Shown piece by piece: positions 39,514 to 53,725 of a stretch of 64,000 nt of DNA. A program made the translations under genes and the position numbers. How positions within the stretch are numbered: the first letter of the stretch is position 1; the number at the start of each line of letters is the position of its first letter. The notes beneath the pieces were generated by a model, which worked only from the letters and a program-made list of their open reading frames with translations, ran no database searches and had not been told where the DNA came from. Origin of the DNA: Trichoplax adhaerens (lineage: Eukaryota > Placozoa > Uniplacotomia > Trichoplacea > Trichoplacidae); contig NW_002060944.1 of the NCBI RefSeq assembly GCF_000150275.1, positions 1,931,306-1,995,305 of the forward strand. Direction: 5' to 3'.

Positions 39514-41390
39514 CCTATAGGAATATGAACCTTCTGACCTTTTATTTGTTTTACGAAAGTACATATGCTATTACAGAATCAAGCTATTGCCTTATTTTAC
39601 TCATGGGTAGTGACTATTTCAGCGGACATCGTGGTAATCTCTTAACACTGTACTTATGATCCATTAAATCAGCTTTACCTAAGACTTAATTGTTATTTGA
39701 CAGATTTGTCATCATGGAATACTATGTATTATGCATGTTTATTTAACTTTCACACTAGATCTAGCTCATTCTTAAAAATTTTGGAAATAGTTCGCTTATA
39801 ATAGCAAAATATAAATGAAAGATTAAGATTTTGTACAATTCTTTAAAACTTTGCAAAATTTAAATAGTGCAGTGTACGCTGTTAGTGAAACGTAGATCAT
39901 TTCGTAAAGATTAGTGAATGATCTATTATTAAGAGAATAGGAAGGATCAGCGAACGAAATTTGAATCCTTTATCTGCTTCTTGGGACTCTGTCGTGATTA
40001 CATGTTCTTCGAATCTGCCGAAACCATAAGGCATATATAAAAAATTTTACAAAAGTGCGTAACACTGTAAATTTCGCCTTTCTTATCGTATTTTAATGTT
40101 AGTATAGATACGTATGGAACTGTAGACTTCATGGCCAAGTATCACGAAAGCAGATATTTTATTTAGAGCGCTTGCGTATGCTGTATAGTATTTAATAACG
40201 ATCGAATGCCATTATGTGCGTTCTGAAACAATGCACTGCACACCAGACCTGTTGGTACACTGTACTAGTAACACACGGCGAAGAATTTTCAATAAAACAA
40301 TTCTACTGTCTCCGATGGTCATGCTTTTATTCGATCAGGACATTCTTTTGTTTCTTAATTTCTTTTGGGTCAGCAGTATAAAACATGACGCTCATTTCGT
40401 TTTACCCTGCTTATCTGTACAAGAGCTGTTACTATAGAAAAAATCAGTGAGTTATTCCGAAAGAAAATGTAATTTACAGTAAATACGTACGTATTTTCTT
40501 CACTTCATCATTAGTCATCTATAAGCCGTAGCATATTTAAAGCGATTTTACGATCAAACTGCGAACTAATACACTTCTTGCATTTAATAATACATACTAT
40601 ACATGTGTTATATATAAATTAATAATTACGAATAGCAAATCTGTACTGTATATGGAAAAAAAGTGGTTACGTTATACATTAATTTGCATCAGTAATATGC
40701 AGATTTCACTATATGTTTTTTTGCAATTACAGTTTTACTCTATAAAACTTTGGTCAAGTTGAACTTCACTCTACATAAAAAGTTCAAGCACTACCATGAT
40801 TTGCAATATCTATCATAGTTACAATAAATAATATCATATTCTGCACATTCAACTTCCATCACTTTTACAGTTATTTCTTTCAATCTTTACGTACCGCTAG
40901 CCGTAGCACGTACTATGAAAGTCACATGCTGAAGGGTAAAAGAAATGAAAGGTTAAAGAACTATGAATCACTTAACATAAGCAAGATGTAAATCTTTGAT
41001 TTTTACTGATAGCTTAATCCCTAAATGCTATATATACGCGTATATAAGGATAGATAAGAAATACGCAGCATGTAAAATTCGTTACTATGAAAATAAGCTG
41101 AAGCGCTATACAGTACTGTAAATTTATTGATGAACATTCAACATTTTGCAAATGAGATTGAGAAACTCGATAGCTTCAATAAGGCTTTACTGTGCAATCA
41201 CTCCTCCCGCTGTTTCGGGTATCTGCAAAGAAATTTCAATAATTTAGGTCCTCTGGTCAACATGAACCCTCATGATTTAATAAATATGTGTCCTTTCAGA
41301 GTACTATAGTAGCAATAGCCACCAGTATTAATCAAAGATAAAAGATTTAATGAGAGTAATTTAATATGTTCTTTTAAGTGAATTTACTGT
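39514..41390. other. Convergent UBE2S/TAB1 3'-3' gap
   Basis: No conserved exon found. The frames at 40216-40437 and 41127-41309 lack domain features and splice context, and the second probably lies in 3' UTR sequence. Only one isolated CAGTACTGTA motif (about 41110) was seen, so the palindrome arrays are essentially absent. Confidence 0.6.
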
Positions 41391-44300
41391 TTAGGATCCG
41401 TCAACCAGCTCATCAATCTCAACACCGTACTTTCGTAGTGTCTCTTCTAAAGGGCTAAAATTAACATAAGAGTCAGCATAGCTTGAATCTAAAGAAGCAA
41501 CATTTGCGTCCACATTTTCAGTTACGCTGCTCCTTCCATTGCCGCGATCGACTTGCAAAAGACTTATGCCACCACTATCAACATCAGGTGTATCATTAAT
41601 ATTGCTTTCTTCACTGTTACCGAAGCTGCTTTCTTCGGTAGGGCAAATATCAAATTTATTGATTTCGCAATTTTCTGACGTGGACATTTTCGACTCAGAC
41701 GGCAGATTAGAGGCCATCTTGGCTTCTGCTGGCTTAGTTGGACTAATAAGCAGGTCATCTGAAATGAAGACTTGACTAGATTCTCTTTTAACAGTAAATG
41801 GTACCTCACTAACAACTAATTTACCAAATTCGCCGTTATAATCGCTACTGTGATTTCCTTTGTCAGATTGAAAAATATCGTTTGATCTATTGCATGACAC
41901 CTGCTCAGCAGAATAGCTTTGTACTTTCGAGTCTTGCATATTATTCGATGGATTAATGTTATCAAATTTTCTAGATTGTTCAAGGCACGAGGATGTGCAC
42001 GTAGATCCATGACTTGGTGTCGAAATTGAATGGTTCAATCTCCGATTGCTGATACTTTCTACAAAGCTAGGAGTTGTGAGAGAAGTTGTTAATTGTTCAT
42101 GCTTTTGACAGATTTGCTTATCGAATGGGTTCGCTTCTATGTTAGCTACAGCTGCGCTTTTTTCGTTAAAATTAAAAAAAGGTTGACTTGCCGAGTTCAT
42201 AGATCGATCATATTTGGGGGACTGACATGAAGAGTGAGTGTAGATTGCCTCTTTATCGGAATTCGGTGATATTTTACAATTTTCTAAACTTGATGGAGGA
42301 TGCATCAAGTCGGTTTTATACGTTTGTCCAACTAATAACTGCGATTGCCTTTTGATTTTACTGTGACCAAATGATCGTACCAACAACGTCATATCCTCAT
42401 GATACCAACAATTGCTACGTTGATCATTAAAACATGCCCTGTGAGTTCGGCATATTTCGTTTACAACCTGTTGAGAGACGTCATTAATGTCTTTTCCTCT
42501 TTCCAATTTACTCCAAATTAGTTTTGCAATATAAATATTTGGATCTGTAATATTCGAATGTGCTTCCAGTACTTTGTATATTCCAGACGACATAAGAACC
42601 AAAAAATGCCAAGAGTCATAATTTATAGGATAACCACCTCGAATGTCTGGTTTTGCTGTAATTGGTTCACTCAATGACACGCTAATTTCAAATTTTAAAT
42701 AAATAAATTAAGAAAAAACATGAATATATTGACAATATCTCAAATTAAGTTATAATTTTTGGAGTATATTGTTAAGTAATAAAGTCTAGTTTAACTTCAG
42801 CCTTTTAAAGTAACATTTCGCAACCTTATCTGTTATTTTTGTAAGAAGTAAAATGCCGTTTTACTGCATACAAAACCTGCATATTATAAGCGCATTATCA
42901 ATTGCCATGCAAGAAGAATTCTGGGATCATATTTGAAAATATGTCTACGCCTGCATTACCTATTTAATGTAATTAACAGTAAGAATATGCGCAACTTTGT
43001 CCGTTTATACATATATGTCTCCTTGTATATTCGTACTAGTTGAGAACGTGGTAACACACTGTAAACCCTTGAGCAATTAAAAATTGGCGCAATCGAATCG
43101 AATGTCAACCCAGTCCAAAATAGTCATAAACTTTAGAAATTTGTTATATTTCTTATGCTAGGCTCGGAGTAAGATACTGGTATCATAGAGCAGTAGTCTG
43201 ATCCATATACAGAAAACATTCAAAGATTAATTGCTACTTTATGGCGCTTACAGCTGTGATACTTTTACATTAGCCAAAATGGGATTGGTGTAGCTACGGG
43301 TCACAGTACTAGATTCAGCTATCAATAATATAACAATATAATATACGTTGTTCGTGTATTGAAATGACAAAAATAAATACACCGATAGAAGTAGAGCTAC
43401 ACTTCACTACATTTGATCGCAACGGGCAATTTAATGGGCTGTACTGGCTCTGTCACTTTCCAGTAATACTGAAAAAAGAACTACATCTGGTACACCTGCT
43501 TTACATACTATAATACGCATTTTAATGTATTAGAGAATTTATGATAGAAATGCTTGCAAACGTAGTGAGCTAGTCAAATCGATGCGTATCTAGAACTTCT
43601 TTGATCTACTAAAAATAGTCCACATAGTACATTAAATAGCAAGCGTAAGGCTGTTATTGAATAAAAATAGTCAGATACTAGAACATCCTGTCGTATAAAG
43701 AATTAAATAACTATCTGTCACGGCGTAAGTAAAGCAACTAGGCTACAATATATCTGCTACTGATAAATGCAACGTTGTATCAACTGCAATATAAAGTATA
43801 TATAGTGCATATTAGTATGCATCATTGGCAGTAATAACTATACAGAACCTCAAAATATCGCTCTCCTTATAGCCACCCTTCAAGTAATAATCGCCAATAG
43901 TTCGTGTATTATTATGGCTACCAAGAACTCCAGAACTCGTCAATCGATTTATGTCGATACCCAATGATCGCAAGCGCGAAGCTTCGTCTTTATTACTAAC
44001 TGTATGATCAATGCTGAGCTGCTGAACTTCGAAATCACTTCCTTCAGTTCGGTAGCATAACAATGCCCTAAGATAAAATTAATGAGTATAATGCTTGTTA
44101 ATCAAAGTATAAGTTTCGATCATTCAAATTAGCTGCAAATTTGCAATTTTCTTGTACAGGAGTTCTTAAGAATATTGTTCAAGTCTTCTTAACTTAATTA
44201 TTCATATGTCTAAAAGTAAAGTACGTGAATATCACACTCAATTAAACTTGAGACTTAATAATACTGTATTAAGTGTCGACTTTACTCAAGTATGCCGCAC

Positions 44301-45473
44301 AAGTAGCGATAAAGGACGTTCTTTTATTAGAAAGTCGATGAACTTAATCACGAACACAAACTTATGCAGTGTGAGTAACTGAAGGGGTAACAATTTCATT
44401 CTATTATAATTAATTAAAATGGAGGGGTACAAATAAAGAAAAAGAATTCTTCGGATTCAGAGTGTAAATGATGAAACCTACTCATGCGATCTGATCTAGC
44501 TTTTAAAAGTTATATATAACATGTAATCATATCTACGAGAATAATTTTTACCTTGCATCACCCACGCTGGCAACATAAAGGTTGTCTTCATGGATCAGCG
44601 CGATTACCGCAGCAGCACCGCCGCTGATTAATTCTTGGAGCTGTTGTAAACGTTCCACTTTTTTAGGGTATTTCTTGAATACTTCGTAATCATTCATGGT
44701 CTAAGTAACGCATAAAATGAAATGTTAAGTCGTGCCAAAGGCATATTAGACGTTAAGTTTCAAGAGGTTTAAATCAAATAATTAGCCATCCTGACTTCAA
44801 AATGTAAGCACTCCGAATATTTAAAGTCAAATATTAATAAATACGTAGCAGTTAATAAATATTAAATAAATGTTATTATGATTGCAAAATTAAGGAAGTA
44901 ATATATAGAGCGTAATAGAAATGTAAAGCATCGGTGTAGAATAACATGAGCATAGATTAAAATACGCTCAGTAACAGCAAGCACAAAATCAAGTAAGTGT
45001 AGCCTGGGATTCAGCTCTATAACTTTCCATAGAAATTCAATACAATTGATTTGACTTATAACTAAAATACATTAACGTACTGTATCAAAGTAACGTACCG
45101 TGGGTAAACTTTGCAACAGTTCTATCCGTTCGGTTAATAGATCGGATATGGATTCAAAGAATCCTCGTTCCACTGAATTAAATGCATCCACTAAAACATT
45201 AACCACATCACAACTTGAAATACCACGGCTAATCCTTTGCTCCAAGAGTATTTCAGCCGGGAATCTCTGCGATGCGAAAACGGCAGCGCGTTTACCGTCG
45301 TGACCATCGAAAACACCATAAAGATAGCTACCGTTTCCATAATGCAACCTGAAACTGCAGTCGTCATACTCGTGCTCGTGGCAAGAAGATATTCCGTCAG
45401 GAGCAATTCGTTCATTCGTTACAGTTCCTATGCCAGTTGATGGGCAAACTGGAATATCATCTATCCAATTCAT
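41391..45473 (-). CDS. TAB1: TAK1-binding protein 1 homologue (PP2C-like fold)
   Basis: Homologue of TAB1, the PP2C-like scaffold that binds and activates the kinase TAK1. Exons: 45099-45473, 44552-44700, 43849-44067, 41391-42681, giving 677 residues (human 504, with the extra length in the linker). The start MNWIDDIPVC aligns with the human WTDDLPLC segment. PP2C motifs in order: YGVFDGHDG (56-60), LISGGAAAV, YVASVGDAR (about 168-175), RTIGDYYLKGGY, FLVLMSSGIYKVLE (about 275-286) and HEDMTLLV (about 342-349). A long Ser/Asn-rich linker follows, then SYVNF at about 652-656, which resembles the human TAK1-binding YVDF motif. Unlike human TAB1 (NGYDG, VGTNR) it keeps DGHDG and VGDAR, but the Asp of the usual SDG motif is Ser. 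The gene is divergent to RAB14. Confidence 0.93.
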
Positions 45474-45598
45474 CCCTACTAGTTTATTAATATTATTTTT
45501 TAATTCTAGTTTCTTTCTTTTTTATTCGACACTGAACAGTATTGCAATTTGCGGTTTTACAAATATTCATTTCCTTCCCCTCAACAGTGATCATCAGT

Positions 45599-45790
45599 AC
45601 ACAGTACTGTACTGTACTGCATAGAGTACATTTATATCATAAAACTTTAAAAAGTTAGGTTTTGATATACAGTACTGTACTGTACTGTACAGTACGGTAC
45701 AGGGACTCCTCAACCACCCCCAGCTTCAAGCTGTGAACGGTGTACAGTACGTACTGTACTGTACTGTACAGTGTACAGTACTGTACTGTA
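45599..45790. repeat. GTACT/AGTAC palindrome array, TAB1 upstream
   Basis: Includes ACACAGTACTGTACTGTACT and GTACGTACTGTACTGTACTG followed by TACAGTGTACAGTACTGTAC. It starts about 130 bp upstream of the TAB1 start codon. Confidence 0.9.
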
Positions 45791-45963
45791 GATAGAGATC
45801 GACTTTGAATTCTACTCTGCAGAATAAAATTCAAAGTGCATATCCTGTAACTGCCTAGTTCTGCTGTAATTATAATTATCGATTGACTAGTCCAAGTTTC
45901 TGTAGATTTTGTCGCTGTCATTAGAACGTTTGTGGTCCACTGCAATATTATTTTACAAGTCCT

Positions 45964-46350
45964 ACAGTATGACCGTCATTGTACTGTAGAGCGGTACTGT
46001 ACTGTACTGTAGGTGTCCCCTAATACAGTAATGATCACAGGACTGTACACTGTACAGTATACAGTACTGTACAATACAGTACACCTCCCCATTTGTAATC
46101 ATTACTGTACTGTACAGTGTACTGTACATCGCATGCACTGTACAGTACTCATAGAGGTTTTTTCTTACCTCTACAGTACAGTACAGTATGACTGTACTGT
46201 ACTGTATTGGCCACCAAAATACTGTACTGTACTGTACTGTACTGTACTGTACATTAATCACGCTATTTTGTGGCGAACTGTGCTTGGCTGCATGGCGCAG
46301 AGCTCTAGTCAGCGGTACAGTACCGTACTGTATATGTACATTACAGTGCT
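45964..46350. repeat. Dense GTACT/AGTAC palindrome array
   Basis: It contains the longest uninterrupted tandem run of GTACT in the window, at about 46220-46252, and many flips such as ACTGTACACTGTACAGTATAC and GTACTGTACAGTGTACTG. Frames on both strands encode only repeat peptides. Confidence 0.92.
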
Positions 46351-47189
46351 ACGGTAACAGTAGTACTGGACGAGGCAGTAATAAGGGAGCTTTGAACTTG
46401 TTTGCTTTGCCATCTTTTTGGGTTATTACTTACTTATTTATTGAACCATCGCTGGTAAGGACGTAAGGACCACGGCAAGGAAGTGTCTGTCGCAGTGTCA
46501 CAACTTCGGAAAAGTTACTCCGGTCAATACATAGTGTTGGTGCTGCATCGTTTCTAGTCTTATCATCTTTCTCTGAATAATACGTGAGCTATCAAAATCG
46601 AATCCAATTAAAATTTGCACAATTAATTTGCAATTGCTTTGGTAAGTCAATGTAACGAAATGGAGTGTATTAAAATATATACCTACAGTAATCAGGGGGT
46701 ACTACTGCTTAACTTCAAATATTCGTCGATACATTAATAAACGGTATATTAATCGTGGCGATACTTTGCGGTTAATAATTCTATTTATCGATCACTGAAT
46801 TATAAATATTCTGACACGAAGCGGTATTGTTTATAGCTAACATTAAGATTTTAGTGCAAGGTAGTGAAAGCTGACTAAACTCTCATTAATGATCGGTACA
46901 GTTGTAGTGTCGTACTTTCTCTTCGGCAATCTCTAGTGTAACAGTATGTATTTATTGTAGTATCTATTACATCGTAGCAGTCGTTTTAACTTCTTTAAAT
47001 TTACGGTTTAACAGTCCGACTATTACTCTCAGTATATCTTTTCTATCATAAATCCCCAGTGTAGTCGCATAAGTTGAATTAAAATGGCATTTACTCTTTT
47101 CATGACAAATCTTATTTCGCACCCTGCCATTGGTAAGAAAAAACCCTAACCTCTTATCTCAGTACTGTGCTTATGTCTACGGCAGTTGG

Positions 47190-47440
47190 TACGTACTGTA
47201 CAGTACAGTGTACAGTACATACAATGTACTGTATGCATGTCGGTAGTGATTGCAGCGTGCGTTGTGCCTCTACAGTCTGTACATACAGTACTGTATGATG
47301 CCCAAGTTCTCAACATACTGTACTGTACAGTATGACACAGTAAATTATTGTACTGACTTGTAGTCGGAAGAATCGGCCTGTACTGTAGGCAATAGACAGT
47401 ACACTACTAGTAGTACAGTACAGTACTGTTACTGTTACAA
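47190..47440. repeat. GTACT/AGTAC palindrome array
   Basis: Includes GTACGTACTGTACAGTACAG, CATACTGTACTGTACAGTATG and AGTACAGTACAGTACTGTTAC. It lies about 1.5 kb upstream of RAB14. Confidence 0.85.
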
Positions 47441-48893
47441 CTGTATGACGGCAGTGCTAATTACTAATCACCGAGGTAAAAGGAAAAATTCTAGTGGTTT
47501 AAACATGAACAATCTTTATAATACTATACTAGAAATCACTTATACTCGTATATCAGGGTTTTGTTCGCATATATCGTATCGAAACATGTAATTGCATTTT
47601 AGGAGCTTTTAAGTACGTCGTATTTACAGTAATATAGTACGCTAATGAGTAGTTCTTTACTAGATTGCTGATTAGAAACGGTAGTTTGTTCATATAGTAA
47701 AAGAGATATTACTGCAGCATTACAAGTCATACTGCTAGACCTTAATTCAGATCACATTCCCCGGATTGTTTACTGTCAGATGTAGCACTACCTGTATTCC
47801 ATATTTGAAATTTTCTGCGAAAGTGAGACACTAGTAGTAAACTGCAGGTAATAAATACAGGCTTTAACTAAGCAAGGAAACCGCTCTATTTATTGGTATT
47901 TACGCATATTAATCACAAAGCAGCATTCAACATTTGGATTTCGTTTTCAAACTCTTCAACAGCTATACTGTTTATATATAAATTGCATTTTGGTCAATCT
48001 TCACTAAGCAATAGCATACCGTACATTGTAAGTACACACCAGATTTTTCTCTCCATTTGAATTGGTACACTTTGATGCAACATGGACGTTTATGTACTGA
48101 CAATGCACGCCCTTTTGTGAGTTATATACAGACTCAGAGTAGATCTATGCACGTAACATATTGTGCAATCATGAACTACTGAAAAGGAACCGGCAACTTT
48201 TCAGTATTCAATGACAGATTTACCCCTGATTCTCTGTACGGCATTTCTGACAAATTTTAATCCAAGTCTCCTTACGAACAGTTCTAAACACTTACGTTAC
48301 CTACGTTATATTGATGGACCACATGTTCTAACCCACTTCGTCTTAGTTGTAGTACTGTAGCATGTCTGAATATTTATTTACAATTTAAGACAAGGCGTAT
48401 GTATTTATCAATGGAATTCCTAACTGATTAATCAGACTATTCGTCGTATCAACTTCTTTATTATGTGATTCTTTTAGGGGTTATTTTTATAAGGATACAC
48501 TTTGATCAAACAGTTAACAACTATTTTTATTTGGTTGTATCTGAAGACGGTGGATAATCAGTGAGGATCTTTTTCGTGAAATTCGGTATATTATATACTC
48601 TGCTGTTTCGCGCTATAAAAATACGGAATAATACAGGTACGATTGGTTGTATATTATTTCTATTGCTCACTTTGTTTTCGAATTTTAGCCATAGCTTTTG
48701 GATTGATTGTGATCTATTTACGATATACGCGTATAATTGTTCAGTTTTGTGGTTTTATAGGTTTCTTAATTATTTTCCAATCGTTTACGGAACAATAAAT
48801 GACACTAACTTATAAATTTTTATTCAATTTAGATAGATAGCTAGGTGATTAATTTCCGTATTTCAACTGCCGAGTTTATTTCTGAATACTACA

Positions 48894-50345
<1,452 letters not shown>

Positions 50346-52451
50346 TATGATCAAACGTTGAATATTATCCACACTGCATTAACATAAATTCTTTGTCAAC
50401 TAGACTACAAGATAACTTGATGTATTAGAAAAATTTAATCAATTACGGTAGTATCGTCATTGTTCTGTAAGTGTAGTAGATTCCTTTAGGATGACAACTG
50501 TAATTGTCATTTTAAAGATAACTAGATTATGAAGCAATTAGTACTGCCGTTCGTAGAATCTATTATACCAAATTTTGAATAACGCGTGGTTTAGGGTTAA
50601 TAATTTTATTTACTGTACCACTAAGTTTTGAACGAGATAATCTCGAGAAAGTTTCCTTATAATGGTGAACTTGGTACAGTAGCATTGATGTAATCTATAA
50701 ATAAGTATACAACATTAGATTTCGTTTTCAATTACGAAATGTTTTTGATTAGCTATCAACTGTTATAGATGTCTAGAAATCTCTCTAAAGCTACCACGTA
50801 GGTTCATAATCTTCAACATTCGATATCATGCATTGCAGTCTGTACATAAACTACATGAACGGAGTATTATAGATATATCAAAGCGCAGTGGATATACAGT
50901 AAAGTATACTTCACACCCTCAACTTGATGTGTTGTATAGTGAATTAATAATATCTATATCTATCATAAGGAATCACAACTTCACGGAAATTGGTATCTTT
51001 ACAAGCCTAGGCATTACGTCTATACTGTGTAACACGTGACTCAGTTTCTGATACGCGCCATAAATATGGCCTAACATATTGTGCTACATTTCCCTTTTTA
51101 TTTTTTTTGAACTGATAAACGCAGTTTGGACATCACTAAAAATTTTTGATACTGTCTTCAATATTTATATAGTTTTGAGGTACATTAGTGGCTCCAAGCT
51201 TAGAGCTTCGAAAAGTAATGAACTCTAATGGCAATTTTTTGCATCATGCTAAGCAGCAATGGTCTAGACAAAATATCGAAATATAATACAAACCTGCTTT
51301 TTGCAGCTCGACTACTATACAAGTATTACATCAAAGTAACGAGGTAACAAGAGCTTAGCACTTCAATCACGGGACGCTATCTTATTATCATGACTAACGA
51401 GTCACATTCATACATTTGCAAAGATTATGATACAATGCATTTATCGTATACCCTATTAGAAGTATTTAGCGAAACAGGTTCATCCCACCATAAGACTGAT
51501 TCATAGTTCAGTCTAGCTATATTTATATAGTTTTGAGGTACATTAGTGGCTCCAAGCTTAGAGCTTCGAAAAGTAATGAACTCTAATGGCAATTTTTTGC
51601 ATCATGCTAAGCAGCAATGGTCTAGACAAAATATCGAAATATAATACAAACCTGCTTTTTGCAGCTCGACTACTATACAAGTATTACATCAAAGTAACGA
51701 GGTAACAAGAGCTTAGTACTTCAATCACGGGACGCTATCTTATTATCATGACTATCGAGTCACATTCATACATTTGCAAAGATTATGATACAATGCATTT
51801 ATCGTATATCCTATTAGAAGTATTTAGCGAAACAGGTTCATCCCACCATAAGACTGATTCATAGTTCAGTCTAGCTAGCAAGCGTTTGCACGATACGGTC
51901 GGTATTCACTGTACATTGTACGAGAACTTATATGGCACGTGCGCAAAAAGCGGTGTTATGCAAGCAAAGGTGTAAAGTATAGGAGACTATATAAAGTATT
52001 TTATTCCCTCAGGCTGATGCATGCATGGTCACGGTTGTGCGCTTTACATTTCCATTGCTACTACCGAAGATTAAACGCATTTGAAACTTAAACTCCCTCA
52101 CCATCGTCAGGCTAATTTTCTCAAAATTAGGACCTTGTAATATCCAAATAACGCTTCGTACTCGCAATGCTTCTTTCTGTCTATTGTAAGTATTCATATC
52201 ATTATGTACTATATTACTGTGAAATATAACATATAATGTAATTATCTAGCAGGCAATGACGCTAATTTTTTGATACTGAATATAATTGCAAACAAAGAAA
52301 TATTTTAATTATTAAGCCTTTATTATCCAGGAAAATGAAAATATTGTGCACAGTATTAGAGATGTCATATACTTTCATCAAAATTATAATATTACGGCGC
52401 ATCTAAATCTATTGCAATTACTAAAGGCTCTGCACTCATAGTTTAATACTT
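50346..52451. other. Convergent gap with tandem duplication
   Basis: It lies between the 3' ends of RAB14 (+) and the unrecognised membrane-protein gene (-). It holds the 358-bp tandem duplication. A 62-codon minus-strand frame at 52009-52197 (MNTYNRQKEALRV...) begins with ATG and is mildly protein-like, but I found no splice partner or family match. Palindromes occur only as an isolated CTGTACATTGTAC at about 51910. Confidence 0.5.
51161..51876. repeat. 358-bp direct tandem duplication, two copies
   Basis: Copy 1 is 51161-51518 and copy 2 is 51519-51876, directly abutting. By eye they differ at only three places (CTTAGCAC/CTTAGTAC, CTAACG/CTATCG, TACCCT/TATCCT). No open frame crosses either copy. 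The near-identity implies a recent event or an assembly duplication. Confidence 0.95.
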
Positions 52452-53725
52452 TCAAGGTAATGAATCTGTATTTTCTAATCCTTGACCGGTTTTTTCATGT
52501 GCATCTCGCAGCAGCAGTTGTTCACTCTCTTCATTTTCTAAACGTGAATCTTCAGGATTCGGAGTGCCGACCGCCCATAGTAACAGATGATATGGTGCCA
52601 TCATCAGTGAACGGCAAAACGCAATTGCGTCTTCATAACACACATTATCCAGGCAGAAACATTGGACTGTTGATTAAATCAGCAGACGAATCATATTAGT
52701 GTCTCAGAAAGAAATTTTCTGTTAAATCACATTTATTAGTACTAACTCATACATACACCATTATCATAGCATGAACTAGATCAGCTCGGCTCAGACCCTG
52801 AACAGGGATATCATAGGTCATTATAAGAATATCAATAAATCCTTAAAATTTGACTGTGTAACACTAAAATTACCAGCAATTCGCTTAATATGTATACTAT
52901 TTAAATGGTCTTTGGGAATCCCTAGTATGTAGGTTAGGTGATTAAATGTGGCAGAAGGCAAAGCTTTGCGAATTATGGCATGAATAGTATTTCCAAACTT
53001 GTGATTGTACGGTATCATGACTTTATCATTTAATAGGTAATTAACTTAATTGTGTTAACTACTACGTGTACAGGTAAATACCATACATTTCATTCTATAT
53101 ACTAACACATCAATAAACAATGCTATCCTCGACTGTTATTCGAATAAAGAAACTAAAATATAAGTAGTCAGAAATCTTATTTACCGTACCAGTGAACCGG
53201 ATATGCGCAAATACCGTACTGTAATCACTCCTCCACAGTATAGTATATATAATAAAATGATAGAAGATCAAGATAAACGCATCTAAATATCCGTATTGTT
53301 CCTAATTGCTATTCTATCTCGATGGTAGTAAGGTAAGTCTGTCCGAGCGTGCCGTTTACTGTTTTACCACTGATAATACTTTAAGAATTTCAAAGACTGA
53401 GAAAGTCACCAAAGCATTCCAAGTAGCTAAATATTTAGACAATACACCGTCTGCAATGGCTATGACATGGAGATGCAGGGTTGTATGTGATGATATAAAG
53501 GATGAACGTCGGAAATAACCGTTAGTATATTGTAATATTGCTTTATACAGTTGAGTTAATCTAGAAGTATAATGCATACTCACAGAGAAAAAGTGTCAAC
53601 CAAGAAAGGCAAACAGCAATGGATAGTGCACACGCCGGAGGAAGTAAAAAGGCAAAGGTGATAATTCTACAGCAAAAAGGCCACTTTTGATCCTCATATT
53701 CGCGATCAGAATGATTTGTTAGCAT
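52452..53725 (-). CDS. Unrecognised small membrane protein
   Basis: I do not recognise the family. Four frames join in phase on the minus strand: 53584-53725, 53448-53540, 52874-53020 and 52452-52666, giving 198 residues. The donors are GTGAGT, GTGTAT and GTAATT; the acceptors are TATAAAG, GATAAAG and ATCAACAG. The N-terminus (MLTNHSDREYEDQKWPFCCR) is followed by a strong membrane helix, ITFAFLLPPACALSIAVCL. A second hydrophobic patch includes MMAPYHLLLWAVG. The C-terminal tail is acidic with NEESEQLLL, which resembles a dileucine sorting signal. An AG acceptor lies just before the proposed ATG, so the gene could extend upstream. Support comes only from splice consensus and phase, without homology. 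Part of the second exon overlaps an opposing plus-strand frame (53306-53518). Confidence 0.45.

Larger units (their letters stand above)
45474..48893. other. TAB1/RAB14 divergent intergenic region
   Basis: A 3.4-kb gap between start codons with three palindrome arrays (45.6-45.8, 45.96-46.35 and 47.19-47.44 kb). No conserved gene was found. A short start-like exon (MAFTLF..., 47084-47132, GTAAGA donor) could not be extended. The open frames in 45.6-46.5 kb are repeat artefacts. Confidence 0.55.

Noticed and set aside
45655-46466. Several overlapping open frames of 90-114 codons rich in YCTVQYSTV-type peptides
   Set aside because: They exist in multiple frames on both strands because the GTACT/AGTAC repeat has few stop codons. 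Composition is pure repeat and there is no splice or homology support.
47084-47132. Possible orphan first exon MAFTLF... ending at a GTAAGA donor; the first five residues match IER3IP1 (MAFTL)
   Set aside because: Later residues do not resemble IER3IP1 and no downstream exon could be found, so the match is probably chance.
52009-52197. Minus-strand 62-codon frame MNTYNRQKEALRV...
   Set aside because: It has an ATG and is mildly protein-like, but no family match, partner exon or clear 5' context. It could be a small gene but cannot be supported.
52700-53020. Death-domain-like reading (LTYILGIPKDHLNSI, then GLSRADLVHAMIMVY)
   Set aside because: The second piece needs a weak donor and then cannot be joined in phase to the next exon; the similarity was too vague to claim.
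53306-53518. Plus-strand 70-codon frame (LDGSKVSLSERAVY...)
   Set aside because: It overlaps the second exon of the minus-strand membrane-protein model, which has in-phase splice sites; this frame has none. The choice is not certain.
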